Positions 1 through 9,592 are shown, counted from the first letter of the stretch. The stretch: DNA of 64,000 nucleotides from RBG-16-34-14 sp963798865 (GCA_963798865.1 CAWCVZ010000014.1:1-64000); one strand, 5' to 3'. Translations and numbers: made by a program. Notes: generated by a model from the sequence alone, not told the origin.

Positions 1-1
1 C

Positions 2-646
2 TCACCCGCCGACGAACATATTCTGGAGCAGCTCGATAATTATCAGGTTCCCGTAGTAGTCATCGGGAATATCGAGGGAACTTATCAGCATGTTTTCTCC
101 GTCGACACCGATAATTTTCAGGACAGTTACCGGCTGACGGAACATCTGATTTCTCTCGGGCATCGTGATATTGCCTGCCTTCACGCGCCACTGGATTACC
201 ATGTTTCCATTGATCGCCTTGCCGGTTATAAACGCGCCATGCAGGATGCCGGGCTGCCTTTGCAATCTGGTCTGATGATTGACGGAGGCTATACCGCCGA
301 AAGCGCCTGTCTGGCCGCGACGGCCTTGCTCAAAAGCCCCCTTGCACCGACCGCGGTTTTCGCTACCGATGCGGTGAAAGTCATGAGTATTTACCGCGCC
401 GCGCATGAACAGAAGAAATCCATACCCGACGAGCTTTCCGTCACCGGTTACAGCAGTGATAATATTTCGCCGATACTGTCTCCCGAACTGACAGGCATTG
501 AAATTCCGATCCGCGAATTAGGCTGGCTGGGTTGCGGAGTATTGTTCGATAAAATTTTTGACCGCCCGTGCGCGCATTCCCGCACGCTGGTGCCCACCCA
601 GTTAGTGATAAATCGCTCGGCCAGAAGCCTGTCTTCAGCAAAATAA
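2..646 (+). CDS. ycjW: LacI-family sugar-responsive repressor, C-terminal part (YcjW-like)
   Basis: The frame is open from the window edge to the TAA at 644-646, so the N-terminal HTH domain lies outside the window. About 214 residues remain. They cover the periplasmic-binding-protein-like effector domain of a LacI/GalR regulator: VIGNIEG, then SVDTDN, the LISLGHRDIACLHAP strand-helix, DRLAGYKRAM and the C-terminal RELGWLGCGVLFDKI helix. It converges on the ompG end of the ycj operon, as ycjW does in E. coli as I recall it. Its likely role is repression of that operon until a sugar ligand binds. Family assignment is firm; the specific name rests on context. Confidence 0.85.
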   Translation, partial: SPADEHILEQLDNYQVPVVVIGNIEGTYQHVFSVDTDNFQDSYRLTEHLISLGHRDIACLHAPLDYHVSIDRLAGYKRAMQDAGLPLQSGLMIDGGYTAESACLAATALLKSPLAPTAVFATDAVKVMSIYRAAHEQKKSIPDELSVTGYSSDNISPILSPELTGIEIPIRELGWLGCGVLFDKIFDRPCAHSRTLVPTQLVINRSARSLSSAK

Positions 647-679
647 AAAATCCAACAGGAAGAACCGCTTCCTGTTGGA
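645..679 (-). terminator. Intrinsic terminator of the ycj/ompG operon
   Basis: A 12-bp perfect stem (651-662 with 668-679) encloses a 5-base loop. Read on the minus strand it is followed by a run of six T, the classic intrinsic terminator layout. It lies 13 bases past the ompG stop. On the plus strand there is no T-run, so it serves the minus-strand operon best, although the hairpin sits directly after the ycjW stop and could also protect that mRNA end. Confidence 0.9.
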
Positions 680-691
680 GTAATCACTGCA

Positions 692-1702
692 TCAGAAGGA
701 ATAGGTTACGCCGACACCGGTATAGTGGAACTTAGTCTTCGCATTGGCGCTGGCATCGGTATTATCGTGCAGCTGCAATTCGTAGGCATATTCCAGCGAT
801 ATGGCAAAGCCGTTGGGTAACGGCTGATTAATTAACAGCCCGAAACGGGTATCAGTTTCTCCTTCGCGCTCGCCCCGGTCATCATTGTAATAATACGTAT
901 CCAGCGTGCGACGAACATACGGCGTCAGCACCGTTTTTCCACTGGCGAAGAGATCCACACTCAGCGGCAAATAGACGCGCGCTTCCTGTTTGGAAAACTC
1001 TCCGCGCTGACTGTCACCGGTATTCCATCCGCGATCTAAATAATAATTCACCTGCACCGCGATATCATCGGTGAAGCTGTATTTCAAACCAGTTTCACCT
1101 TCAAATTCTTTGTTCAGATAACCGTTATTATCCATATTATTGTAATAATTATATAACGCCATCCAGCCGTTAAATTTTAATGCCGGACTCAATGACACCG
1201 ACCAGTCTGGCTGAATGGTATAACGCTGGGTATGATAAGATTTATCATCTTTCTTTTTGTCATCATTATATTGCCACTGATAGTTTCTGAACCCCAGCAT
1301 CAGTCCCAGAGCATAATCTGCGTTGTCGACGAACTGATAATGCGCATCGAACTCGATCTGATTAAACCAGTCGCTGCGGGTATCTTCGGAATAATCGACG
1401 TTATGATCTTCCTGATAAAACGCGCCGTACAGATTCCATTTCCCTTTGCTGAAGTTGATAAAGACCGTGGGTTCATAAGCGCCATCCTTATCGCCCTGAC
1501 CTTCTGTGTTCTCCGTTTCCTGCATCGCGCCGATCTGAATCTTCCAGGGTTCAGAAGGCAGTGCTGCATTACCGATGGGAACCGGTGTCAGCATTTCAGG
1601 TGTATTATGATCTTCATTTTTATTAATACTTTCGCTCTCTGCAGAAAATGCAGACGAGCAAAATGCGCCACAAATTAATGCGGCTGCTACTTTTATTTTC
1701 AT
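692..1702 (-). CDS. ompG: OmpG-like outer-membrane porin
   Basis: A 336-residue protein with a Sec signal peptide (MKIKVAAALICGAFCSSAFS, cleavage near residue 20) followed by alternating amphipathic strands. It ends in GVGVTYSF, the terminal-Phe signature that BAM recognises in outer-membrane beta-barrels. Length and context (last gene of the ycj sugar operon) fit OmpG, a monomeric 14-stranded porin that admits oligosaccharides of moderate size. A GGAA ribosome site lies about 8 bases before the ATG. It is longer than E. coli OmpG (about 300 residues), mainly through an acidic, Asn-rich stretch after the signal peptide. KdgM-type porins are the alternative, but they are much shorter. Confidence 0.82.
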   Translation of the reverse strand: MKIKVAAALICGAFCSSAFSAESESINKNEDHNTPEMLTPVPIGNAALPSEPWKIQIGAMQETENTEGQGDKDGAYEPTVFINFSKGKWNLYGAFYQEDHNVDYSEDTRSDWFNQIEFDAHYQFVDNADYALGLMLGFRNYQWQYNDDKKKDDKSYHTQRYTIQPDWSVSLSPALKFNGWMALYNYYNNMDNNGYLNKEFEGETGLKYSFTDDIAVQVNYYLDRGWNTGDSQRGEFSKQEARVYLPLSVDLFASGKTVLTPYVRRTLDTYYYNDDRGEREGETDTRFGLLINQPLPNGFAISLEYAYELQLHDNTDASANAKTKFHYTGVGVTYSF

Positions 1703-1756
1703 TATAATAATTCCTTTTACAGTAGGGACAGATATTAAGACAACGGGTAACCTCTT

Positions 1757-2845
1757 TTAAAAATCGGAAATAACGCTTTCAGAATCGCAATCAAAGAAAT
1801 GACATTTAGCCATATCGAAGCGCAGGGATAATAATTGTCCGGCCTGATAGTCGCTATTCGCATTTGAGCGGCAGACAAATTCATGGCCGCCAATCGAGCA
1901 ATACAACATGAATTCCGCGCCGGTCAGTTCAGCCACCGTAATTCTTGCCTCAAAATGGGCATTCTGAGGATCCGCTCCGGCGATGTCTTCCGGACGGATC
2001 CCCAGTACCAGTGGCTTACGCTGATAGCCTTGCGCATTGAGTATCGCCAGTTGCTCCTGCGGCACCGGAATGCGCAGACTTTCAGTGACAAAACAGTCAC
2101 CGTCCAGTGCCCCGCGAATGAAGTTCATCGCCGGTGACCCAATAAAACCAGCAACGAACATATTTTGCGGATGGTTGTAGACCTCTTTTGGCGCGCCGAC
2201 CTGCTGGATAACACCGTCTTTCATCACCACAATTCGTGTTGCCATGGTCATGGCTTCGGTCTGATCGTGGGTGACATAAATCATCGTGGTATTAAGTTTA
2301 TGGTGCAGTTTGCTGATTTCAGCGCGCATCTGCACCCGCAGCTTGGCATCGAGATTCGACAGCGGCTCATCCATCAGAAAGACTTTGGCATCACGCACAA
2401 TTGCACGCCCGAGCGCGACCCGCTGACGCTGTCCGCCGGATAGCGCCCCCGGACGTCGCGCCAGATACTCCTTCAGCCCGAGGATCTGTGCTGCATATTC
2501 CACCCGCTGACTGATCTCTTCCGGCGCAATCTTTCTCAGTTTCAGTCCAAACGCCATGTTGTCGTACACGGACATATGCGGATACAGCGCATAGTTCTGA
2601 AACACCATCGCGATCTCGCGATCTTTTGGCGCGACGTCATTCATGCGCACGCCGTCGATCAGCAATTCACCCGATGAGATTTCCTCCAGTCCTGCAATCA
2701 TGCGCAGCGTGGTGGATTTACCACAGCCGGACGGGCCGACAAACACGATGAATTCCTTATCTGCGATTTCCAGATTGAAATCCTTCACCACGTGAACCTG
2801 CTTGTCGTAAATTTTCTGAATATGTTGCAGTGAAATCTGAGCCAT
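1757..2845 (-). CDS. ycjV: ABC sugar importer ATPase (YcjV/MalK/UgpC type)
   Basis: A 362-residue ATP-binding subunit of a carbohydrate ABC importer. Visible in order are Walker A GPSGCGKST, the Q-loop region MVFQNYALYPHMSV, signature LSGGQRQRVALGRA, Walker B VFLMDEPLSNLD and the H-loop THDQTEAM, then a C-terminal regulatory/TOBE-type domain with LGIRPEDI. It should power the YcjOP permease and bind the coupling helices on the cytoplasmic face. As far as I recall, ycjV is a pseudogene in E. coli K-12; here it is full length and intact. It follows ycjU by 9 bases. Confidence 0.93.
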   Translation of the reverse strand: MAQISLQHIQKIYDKQVHVVKDFNLEIADKEFIVFVGPSGCGKSTTLRMIAGLEEISSGELLIDGVRMNDVAPKDREIAMVFQNYALYPHMSVYDNMAFGLKLRKIAPEEISQRVEYAAQILGLKEYLARRPGALSGGQRQRVALGRAIVRDAKVFLMDEPLSNLDAKLRVQMRAEISKLHHKLNTTMIYVTHDQTEAMTMATRIVVMKDGVIQQVGAPKEVYNHPQNMFVAGFIGSPAMNFIRGALDGDCFVTESLRIPVPQEQLAILNAQGYQRKPLVLGIRPEDIAGADPQNAHFEARITVAELTGAEFMLYCSIGGHEFVCRSNANSDYQAGQLLSLRFDMAKCHFFDCDSESVISDF

Positions 2846-2854
2846 AATTTTTCC

Positions 2855-3541
2855 TTAAATATCAGCCTGATGGCGAAACCATTGTTGCCTGATGACGGCC
2901 CACGTCAGCCCGCCGGTAGAATCCAGACGGTAATCGGCCCCTTCCAGCGTGGCGCCAATACCGATGGAAAAAATCCCTCCGGCACGTAATGCATCAATCC
3001 CCGCCTGGGCATCTTCGATCCCCACGGCCTGTTGTGGCGCGATGTTGAGCGCCTCACAGACGTTGAGGAAAATTTCAGGATACGGTTTGGAATTCGCAAT
3101 CCGGCGGGTATCCGCGACATAATCGAAAGCCCCTTCCAGACCTAACGCCCTGAGCACCTGCGGGGCATTTTGTGAAACGGACGCCAGGCCGGTGAGCACG
3201 CCCTGTTCACGCAATGTGAGCAGCAATTCACGGATCCCCGGCAAAATGTCCGCCGTCGTCAGGCCGGTGAGTAATCCGACATAATCTGCATTTTTCTCCG
3301 CTGCCATTGCGTCAATGTCTGCCTGTGTAAAAGTTCCGGTTTGTCCGCCAGCCGCGAGAATTTTCAACAACGATGCCTGACGACTGACTCCTTTGAGTTG
3401 CTCATTAAACGCCGTGTCGATTGAGATGCCGATACGCTGCGCCAGCCGTTGCCAGGCGATAAAATGCAGATGCGCGGTATCGACGACCACGCCATCGAGG
3501 TCAAAGATCACGGCTCGCGGCAGGGGTTCAGTTTTCATCAT
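2855..3541 (-). CDS. ycjU: beta-phosphoglucomutase (HAD superfamily)
   Basis: This 228-residue HAD enzyme converts beta-glucose 1-phosphate to glucose 6-phosphate. The nucleophile and acid/base pair are Asp14 and Asp16 in VIFDLDGVVVDTA. The second Ser/Thr motif (LASVSQNAP), the Lys motif (NSKPYPEIFL) and the acidic motif (VGIEDAQAGIDA) are all present, with a helical cap between them. The start overlaps the ycjT stop region by 14 bases, implying translational coupling. It takes the beta-glucose 1-phosphate released by the inverting GH65 phosphorylase YcjT and delivers it to glycolysis. Confidence 0.93.
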   Translation of the reverse strand: MMKTEPLPRAVIFDLDGVVVDTAHLHFIAWQRLAQRIGISIDTAFNEQLKGVSRQASLLKILAAGGQTGTFTQADIDAMAAEKNADYVGLLTGLTTADILPGIRELLLTLREQGVLTGLASVSQNAPQVLRALGLEGAFDYVADTRRIANSKPYPEIFLNVCEALNIAPQQAVGIEDAQAGIDALRAGGIFSIGIGATLEGADYRLDSTGGLTWAVIRQQWFRHQADI

Positions 3542-5774
3542 GAGATCCTTTCAGAACGAGGCTTTCCGTAAATGTGTGAGAGAGGCCGTTGATCCAGACC
3601 TTCAGCGGCTGAGCATCCGTTTTGCTGAGGGTAAATTGCTGTCGTTCGAGAGACACTGTCAGGCGCGTTCCACGCCAGCAAAGGGGAAACTGTAACCGCG
3701 TCCAGCCCTGCGGCAGCGATGGCCGGAAATGCAGTTCGCCTGACTGATAATCCAGCCCGGCAAAACCCATTACTGCGCCCGTCCAGATAGCGGCTGTGGC
3801 TGCCGCATGAATACCGTCGTCTGAAGAGTGAGGTTCTTCACCCAGATCGATGCGGCACGCCTCGCGGTAAAACTGCAATGCCTGTGCGACCTGCCCGCTC
3901 CGGGCAGCGACAACCGCGTGCACCGATTTACTCAGCGAAGAGTCATGGATCGTACGTGCTTCATAAAAATTCAGACTGGCGGCATGACATTGCGGCGTGA
4001 ATTGCGCGGGCAGCAAATGCATCAGCATGACCACATCGGCCTGTTTCAGCACCTGCATCGCGTTGATTTCGGCACGGGAATAATCCAGTAAAATGGCCTG
4101 GGTGCCCTGCTGCGATTTATAGGTTGTCAGATCACACTGCGGTTTGCTGAGGAAGGAATCATCCTGCGCGATCACGCCCTGTTCATCTGGCTGCGGTAAA
4201 TACAGTTGCGTCAGAAAGTCAGCGGCCTGCCCAAAGAAGGCCTCATCCTGATGATCGAATTCGCGCAGATAGACACAGGCAGCCTTCACGTTGTACTGCG
4301 CCATATAATTGGTAAATGCATTATTATCAACATGTTCGGTGTATTCATCCGGCCCGATAACGTTGAGAATTTCCAGCCGGTTACCACGCCGTTCAGCCCG
4401 GCTCATCCAGAAACGCGCCGTTTCCTTCAGCAACGCCAGCCCCATTTCTTGCATAAACTCACGGTCAAGCGTGGCCTGAAAATAGCCCACCGTGGCGTAG
4501 GCGATATCCGCCACCAGATGATGCTCCGCCAGTGCCGACGCAACCCGTTGCCGCTGGCCGGTGCGGATATTGATTGCGGCGAATTCAAGCGTTTCCTCTT
4601 CACCACTGAATGCGCTTTCCCATGGGAACAGCGCGCCCTGATAACCGTTGCGCCGGGCTTTTTCCTGCGCCTGCACCAGGTTCAGATAACGATACTCCAG
4701 CAGTTTCCGTGCCTGTTCCGGCGCATTCAGCAGCGCAAAAGGCAGGATAAATATTTCGGTATCCCAGAACACATGCCCTTTGTAACCTTCGCCGGTCAAC
4801 CCTTTCGCCGCCACGCTGGCGCGTGCGTCATGCGCCGGGATCATCAGTTTCAGGTGATAAAGCGCAAAATCCAGCGCACATTGATCTTGTGGATCATCTG
4901 ACTCAACACAGACCCGCGACGTCTGCCAGTAGTGCTGCCAGTGGCGGGTATTTTCCATCAGCAGGTGTCCGTAACCTTGCTGCGCGTGTGCCAGCAGGGC
5001 CTCCAGACAGCGTGCTGCGAAGGTGTTTTCTGGCAGGAAATCCGCGTCGAGCGAGGTGGCAATCCAGCTGAATTTCTCCAGCGTTACCGCTTCACCGGCA
5101 GTTAAAGGCAGGCTGATATGTTGCAGTAACTGGCGATTTTTCGCCGAAAAACTGCTGCTGGCGCGGGCGGGAAACAGGCACTGGCTGGTGATGATCGCCT
5201 TTTGCTGTCCATCAGTTGTCCCATACTCGCCCTGTAAAACGTTTTGATCGAAAACCCGCACCGAACATTCATTCAGATGCTGCCGGCCGCTGTTGGTGAG
5301 CGTGGCATCAATGCCGGTGCTCATGCACAGATGCGCATCCGCATCCAGCGCGGTAACAGTCAGACGACTGGCCACCAGCGCCAGCCTGGAGAGCGACACA
5401 AAACGGCGGGTTTCGATTCTGAACCGCTGACCGCCAGCTGACTGCCAGACCAGTTCGCGGTAAAGCTCGCCGTTCATGGTGCGCAACTCGCGCTTACAGG
5501 ACTCGAGCGTACCGGAAAGCAGCGATAAGCTTTCGCCGTTCAGCTCAATGCGCATGCCAGTAATGTCCGGCAGATTTACCAGCTCGGTGACTTCGGTCGC
5601 ATTGGCTCGGTGATAAAAACCCGCAACAAACATGCCCCGTTGCTGATCGGTATAGGCTTCTTCATGACAGCCACGGATGCCGATCCGCCCGTTGCCGCAA
5701 GCGTGCAGGCTGGCGTATTTATTCAGGCGATGCGGTGAGAACGGGGCTTCGTGCAGTATCTGAGGCTGAATCAT
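3528..5774 (-). CDS. ycjT: GH65 glycoside phosphorylase (kojibiose phosphorylase-like)
   Basis: A 748-residue family 65 glycoside hydrolase/phosphorylase. The general acid is Glu477 in NVIGPDEYTEHVDNNAF. The substrate-pocket stretch GHVFWDTEIFILPF and the phosphate-contact region near residue 600 (YKSQQGTQAILLDYS, then HDSSLSKSVHAVVAA) are also present. Family members split alpha-linked glucosides with inversion to give beta-glucose 1-phosphate; E. coli YcjT has been characterised as a kojibiose phosphorylase. The neighbouring beta-phosphoglucomutase supports a phosphorolytic route. It overlaps ycjS by 4 bases (ATGA type). The exact substrate (kojibiose, trehalose, nigerose or a glucosyl-polyol) cannot be read from sequence alone. 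Confidence 0.9.
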   Translation of the reverse strand: MIQPQILHEAPFSPHRLNKYASLHACGNGRIGIRGCHEEAYTDQQRGMFVAGFYHRANATEVTELVNLPDITGMRIELNGESLSLLSGTLESCKRELRTMNGELYRELVWQSAGGQRFRIETRRFVSLSRLALVASRLTVTALDADAHLCMSTGIDATLTNSGRQHLNECSVRVFDQNVLQGEYGTTDGQQKAIITSQCLFPARASSSFSAKNRQLLQHISLPLTAGEAVTLEKFSWIATSLDADFLPENTFAARCLEALLAHAQQGYGHLLMENTRHWQHYWQTSRVCVESDDPQDQCALDFALYHLKLMIPAHDARASVAAKGLTGEGYKGHVFWDTEIFILPFALLNAPEQARKLLEYRYLNLVQAQEKARRNGYQGALFPWESAFSGEEETLEFAAINIRTGQRQRVASALAEHHLVADIAYATVGYFQATLDREFMQEMGLALLKETARFWMSRAERRGNRLEILNVIGPDEYTEHVDNNAFTNYMAQYNVKAACVYLREFDHQDEAFFGQAADFLTQLYLPQPDEQGVIAQDDSFLSKPQCDLTTYKSQQGTQAILLDYSRAEINAMQVLKQADVVMLMHLLPAQFTPQCHAASLNFYEARTIHDSSLSKSVHAVVAARSGQVAQALQFYREACRIDLGEEPHSSDDGIHAAATAAIWTGAVMGFAGLDYQSGELHFRPSLPQGWTRLQFPLCWRGTRLTVSLERQQFTLSKTDAQPLKVWINGLSHTFTESLVLKGSHDEN

Positions 5775-6829
5775 AGATACACGCTCTCCCCTGACTCTGC
5801 CGACTGATAGACAGCCGCCACCAGTTGCTGGATCCGGTATCCCTGTTCCGCATCCGCCAGACTCACCGTTTCCCCGCGAACCGCCGCCACAAATGCCTGA
5901 ACGCTGCGCAGATGGCGCTGATCGTCGGCAACGTCACGGTGGAATAATCTCACCAGTTCACCTTTTTCATCGGTATACACCTGCGCCGGAAACAACGTCG
6001 CCCCGGCTTTATCACCGCAAAATTCAAGGTTCATCACCGACTGCGGCTGAATGTTCAGCGCAAACGACGTTTCCAGACGCAGCAATCCGCCGTTGCAGAA
6101 CTCAATGGCAGCAAATACCGAGTCCTCCACACTGTATTTCTGCGGATCCCAGCTTCCGAACTGGCCTTCACTTCTGCGGTTACCGATTTTCTGAAACATC
6201 TGCGCCGTCACTTTGCGCACCGCCGGAAAACCGAGCACGTACATCGCGGCATCCAGCATATGAATGCCGATGTCGATCAGCGGGCCGCCGCCGGACTGCG
6301 TTTTATCTGTAAAATTTCCCCAGCCGGGCACGCCGCAGCGGCGCAATGCCCGCGCGGTAGTGACATAAACATCGCCCAGTTCACCCGCTGCCACTTTCTG
6401 ACGCAAAATGTGCGCATCTTCGGCGAAACGATGATGAAAATCATAGGCCAGCAGCCTTCCGGCCTGTTTCGCTGTCTGCCACATTTCCAGCGCCTGCGCG
6501 GCGGTCATGGCAGGTGGTTTTTCGCAGAAAACATGGCAGCCATGCTGCAATGCGGTGATCACCTGCTGATGATGGAAAAGGTTGGGCGTACAGATGCTGA
6601 CGATGTCGGGCCGTTCAGCCTCCAGCATTTCTTCCAGCGAGGTACAGGCACGGGCGATACCGTTGCGCCCGGCAAATGCCTCCGCGCGCGCCTGATCGCA
6701 ATCCACCACCGCCACCAGTTCAACGCCGGGAATTGGACGGTAACAGGCCGCATGGACCTTTTCCGCCACCTGACCGGCGCCGACCAGCGCCACTTTCAGT
6801 TTGCCTGCCGGTTTCGTTATAAATTCCAT
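5771..6829 (-). CDS. ycjS: Gfo/Idh/MocA-family D-glucoside 3-dehydrogenase
   Basis: A 352-residue NAD-dependent oxidoreductase. The N-terminal Rossmann motif is VALVGAGQVAEKVHAA, the family EKP motif appears as CEKPPAMTA, and GGGPLIDIGIHMLDAA supplies the Asp/His residues of the active site. In E. coli, YcjQ, YcjR and YcjS were shown to interconvert D-gulosides and D-glucosides through 3-keto sugars, YcjS acting on the glucoside. The gene abuts ycjR (15 bases) and overlaps ycjT, within one operon. Family call is certain; substrate is by orthology and synteny. Confidence 0.9.
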   Translation of the reverse strand: MEFITKPAGKLKVALVGAGQVAEKVHAACYRPIPGVELVAVVDCDQARAEAFAGRNGIARACTSLEEMLEAERPDIVSICTPNLFHHQQVITALQHGCHVFCEKPPAMTAAQALEMWQTAKQAGRLLAYDFHHRFAEDAHILRQKVAAGELGDVYVTTARALRRCGVPGWGNFTDKTQSGGGPLIDIGIHMLDAAMYVLGFPAVRKVTAQMFQKIGNRRSEGQFGSWDPQKYSVEDSVFAAIEFCNGGLLRLETSFALNIQPQSVMNLEFCGDKAGATLFPAQVYTDEKGELVRLFHRDVADDQRHLRSVQAFVAAVRGETVSLADAEQGYRIQQLVAAVYQSAESGESVYL

Positions 6830-6844
6830 TTTACGGTCTGTCCG

Positions 6845-7637
6845 TCAGAGTAAAGTGCGAAGATAAGTCAGTGAATCCTGATAAGCCTGCGCCGGATTGT
6901 CTGCCCGTACGCGGCATTCGTAGACGATATAACCGTCGTAGCCATCGTCTTTCAGTTGCTGAAATGCGCGACCAAAATCAATACTGCCGCTGCCCGGCTG
7001 GTAACGATGATTGTCAGCAATATGTACGTGACCAAGCAGATCGCGTTGCTGATGGAACGCGGCGCTGAGGCAATCTTCCTCAATGCTCATATGATAAAAA
7101 TCACCGATGATTTTGACGTGCTCTAACTGGCCTTCATCGATATAACGACGTGCCTCTGCCAGCGTGTTGATCATGTGATCCTGATATCGGTTCAGCGGCT
7201 CCAGATAGACAGTGGTGCCGGTGCGTCTGGCGACATTTTCCAGCTCCCGCAAGCGATGCGCTGACCGCCAGACGGTCGCCCGCCTGACTGCGCGGTGAGG
7301 TCATCGGCGGCAGACGGTAGGTAAACATTCCCCAGGCGGCGGGCACGATAATCCCTTTACCGCCGACCTGCGAAAGGGCTTCCAGAATCGCAGTGATTTG
7401 CTGCAATCCGTTCAGACGACGCTCCTCAATGAAATCACCGATCCAGCCATCATAGCCGCCGCAGGCGGTGATCACTGGCAGGCCAGTTTGGGCGATAGCG
7501 GCTTTCACTTCGTCGAGATGATTTACCAGCAATTTGCCGTCAATTTCAAAACCGTCGAAACCCATTGCCTTGATAAATTTGAATTTCTCCAGAATATTTT
7601 CCGGGAAGAATGCCTGATTTTGTGTACCGATTTTCAT
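6845..7637 (-). CDS. ycjR: Sugar 3-keto epimerase/isomerase YcjR, frameshifted in this sequence
   Basis: A TIM-barrel AP-endonuclease-family-2 protein split over two frames. The N-terminal half (7637 to about 7252) starts MKIGTQNQAFFPENILEKF and contains ACGGYDGWIGDF; the C-terminal half contains ELENVARRTGTTVYLEPLN, IIGDFYHMSIEE and GHVHIADNHRYQPGSG, which hold the metal-binding Glu, Asp and His. The frames meet where an extra A in the AA at 7251-7252 (plus strand) breaks a Ser-Leu-Arg-Glu run. Removing one base restores a protein of about 263 residues. E. coli YcjR epimerises 3-keto-glucosides and gulosides. The indel looks like a read error or fresh mutation, since both halves are well conserved. 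Confidence 0.88.
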
Positions 7638-7649
7638 GTCTAAGTCCTT

Positions 7650-8702
7650 TTAGAAAGTGATGCCGAGTTTGATGCTCTGATCAGGATGTTGATCGACGTA
7701 TTTCATGTAGCTTTCCGCGCTGTTGCTGAACGTGACCACCGGATCGATCAGGTCTTCGCAGTTCAGGTAGCCGTTCATCAGCAGTTCCCAGCAGGAGTCT
7801 TCGATGCGTTTACGGCTCCAGCGGGGATAATCGGGATTGGGTTCGCTGCATGCGCGGGAAAAGACGATTTTGGCATTGTTAAAGTGGGCTTCCCGCCCGA
7901 GGTTAAAGCCTTCGGCAAAGGGTTTAGCAAAGGCGACATAAGAAATTGTGCCGCCGTAAGCGATACCCCGCAGCGCCGCCTGCAATGCCTGGGCGTTGCC
8001 GCTGGTTTCGATAATGACGTCTGCCCCTTGTTTGCCGGTGAGTTTTTTGATCTCCAGCCCGATGTCAGTACCGATCGGGTCAAACACGGCATCTGCGCCG
8101 TTTTTCAGCGCAATTTCGCCGCGTTTTTCCAGCGGATCGACGCCAATCACGATGCTGGCGCCGGCCTTTTTCGCCAGTTGCACAGCGATCTGCCCGATCG
8201 CCCCCAGACCGACAATCACCACGAAATCGCCAACGCGGACATTGCCGTCACGCACGCCACTCATGGCGAACTGCGCCGGGTCATAACAGACGGCGTTTTT
8301 CCATGAGGCACCGGCGGGCATTTTGCGCAATTTGTAATTGTTCACGGCGTTGACGATCACCGTTTCGCTTAGCGGTCCGTAAGTACAGACATCATCGCCC
8401 AGCGCGTAATCCGTCACCTCGCCGCCTTTTTCGCAGACGGTGCCCACCACCATGTTGCCGAGCTGGAATTCGCCGAACACGATACCGCGCGGCGCATCCG
8501 CCGGACGGGGTACAAACATGCCCCATTCAGCCGAAAATTCTTCGTCAATAAACGGGCTGACGCCGCGAAAATCTACCACTTCGGTACCGTGTTTCGGTGC
8601 GCCAAATTTCACGCGAATTTTGACTTCATATGCCGCGACCGGGCGGTCCTCATAATCCATCAGTTCAGCCACACGTGGCTGGGTTGCGACCAGTTTTTTC
8701 AT
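7650..8702 (-). CDS. ycjQ: Zinc-type alcohol dehydrogenase, D-guloside 3-dehydrogenase (YcjQ)
   Basis: A 350-residue medium-chain dehydrogenase/reductase. The cofactor motif VVIVGLGAIGQIAVQLA and the PIGTDIGLEIKKLTGKQGAD region are typical, and FGAPKHGTEVVDFRG near the N-terminus replaces the usual zinc-Cys segment. I start at the ATG at 8702 (MKKLVATQPRVAEL), which has a GAAGGA ribosome site and matches the E. coli N-terminus; an in-frame ATG five codons upstream is less likely. By orthology it oxidises the guloside C3 hydroxyl, working with YcjR and YcjS. Confidence 0.9.
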   Translation of the reverse strand: MKKLVATQPRVAELMDYEDRPVAAYEVKIRVKFGAPKHGTEVVDFRGVSPFIDEEFSAEWGMFVPRPADAPRGIVFGEFQLGNMVVGTVCEKGGEVTDYALGDDVCTYGPLSETVIVNAVNNYKLRKMPAGASWKNAVCYDPAQFAMSGVRDGNVRVGDFVVIVGLGAIGQIAVQLAKKAGASIVIGVDPLEKRGEIALKNGADAVFDPIGTDIGLEIKKLTGKQGADVIIETSGNAQALQAALRGIAYGGTISYVAFAKPFAEGFNLGREAHFNNAKIVFSRACSEPNPDYPRWSRKRIEDSCWELLMNGYLNCEDLIDPVVTFSNSAESYMKYVDQHPDQSIKLGITF

Positions 8703-8746
8703 CGGATATTCCTTCATCTTTAATCAGTCAATGTGAGTTATTAACG

Positions 8747-9592
8747 TCAGCCTTTTACGCCGCCGTCAGTAAGATTGCCTTTGATAAACCGTTCCGAAAG
8801 CGCGTACATCAGGACGACCGGCAGCGCGGTCACCAGCGAGGCGGCCATCATTCTTCCCCAGACATAATCCGGCGTGCTGAACAACGTGTTCAGGCCGACA
8901 GGCAGGGTGAAATTGGCGGAACTGGAGAGGAAAATGGAGGCGAAGAGATAGTCATTCCACGCCACCATAAAGCAGTACACAAACACCGAAATAATGCCGG
9001 AGATCGCCAGCGGTACGGTGATGTAGAAAATGATTTGCAGCCGGTTAAGCCCGTCCATCATCGCCGCTTCTTCAATGTCGTGAGGAATGGTGTCGAAGTA
9101 ACTTTTCAGCATAAACACGGCCGTCGGCAAGGTCTGAACCACCATGGTGATCACCAGCGCGGTAGTGGTGTCATACAGGCCCAGCGCCGAAATAATCTTG
9201 AACAGCGGCACCACCAGCAAAATGCCGGAAAACATATAGACGGTATAAAAGCTGGCGTTGATGGTGACGCGCCCTTTAAAACGCAGCCGTGACAACGCAT
9301 AAGCGCCCAGGATGCCGAAAAATACAGCGATCACGGACGCCAGTACCGACACGGTCAGGCTGTTTTTGAAGTAACTGAGGAACGGGAAAATCTGCGGATT
9401 GAAAATATCCACGTAATGATGGAAATCCCACTCCTGCGGGAACAGCGTCGGATGGCGGGAAATCGCCTCTTTACTGCTTTTGAACGAGGTCATCAGCATG
9501 ATGAAAAAAGGAAATAACATCGCGCCAAGGAAAATCAGCAGGCTGGCATAAAAGCCCGCTTTGCGCAGGATCTTGCGGTTAGTTGCTGCCAT
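8747..9592 (-). CDS. ycjP: ABC sugar permease, inner-membrane subunit (YcjP, MalG type)
   Basis: A 281-residue binding-protein-dependent permease with six predicted membrane segments. The first is FYASLLIFLGAMLFPFFIML, near the N-terminus. The cytoplasmic coupling loop reads DIEEAAMMDGLNRLQIIFYI followed by PLAISG, the EAA motif that docks on the ATPase. The N-terminus overlaps ycjO by 14 bases. It pairs with YcjO to form the channel and works with YcjN and YcjV. Confidence 0.93.
   Translation of the reverse strand: MAATNRKILRKAGFYASLLIFLGAMLFPFFIMLMTSFKSSKEAISRHPTLFPQEWDFHHYVDIFNPQIFPFLSYFKNSLTVSVLASVIAVFFGILGAYALSRLRFKGRVTINASFYTVYMFSGILLVVPLFKIISALGLYDTTTALVITMVVQTLPTAVFMLKSYFDTIPHDIEEAAMMDGLNRLQIIFYITVPLAISGIISVFVYCFMVAWNDYLFASIFLSSSANFTLPVGLNTLFSTPDYVWGRMMAASLVTALPVVLMYALSERFIKGNLTDGGVKG

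Noticed and set aside
4206..4901. 231-residue plus-strand frame opposite ycjT
   Set aside because: It is antisense to a conserved GH65 enzyme in GC-rich DNA, where long spurious frames are common, and shows no family motif.
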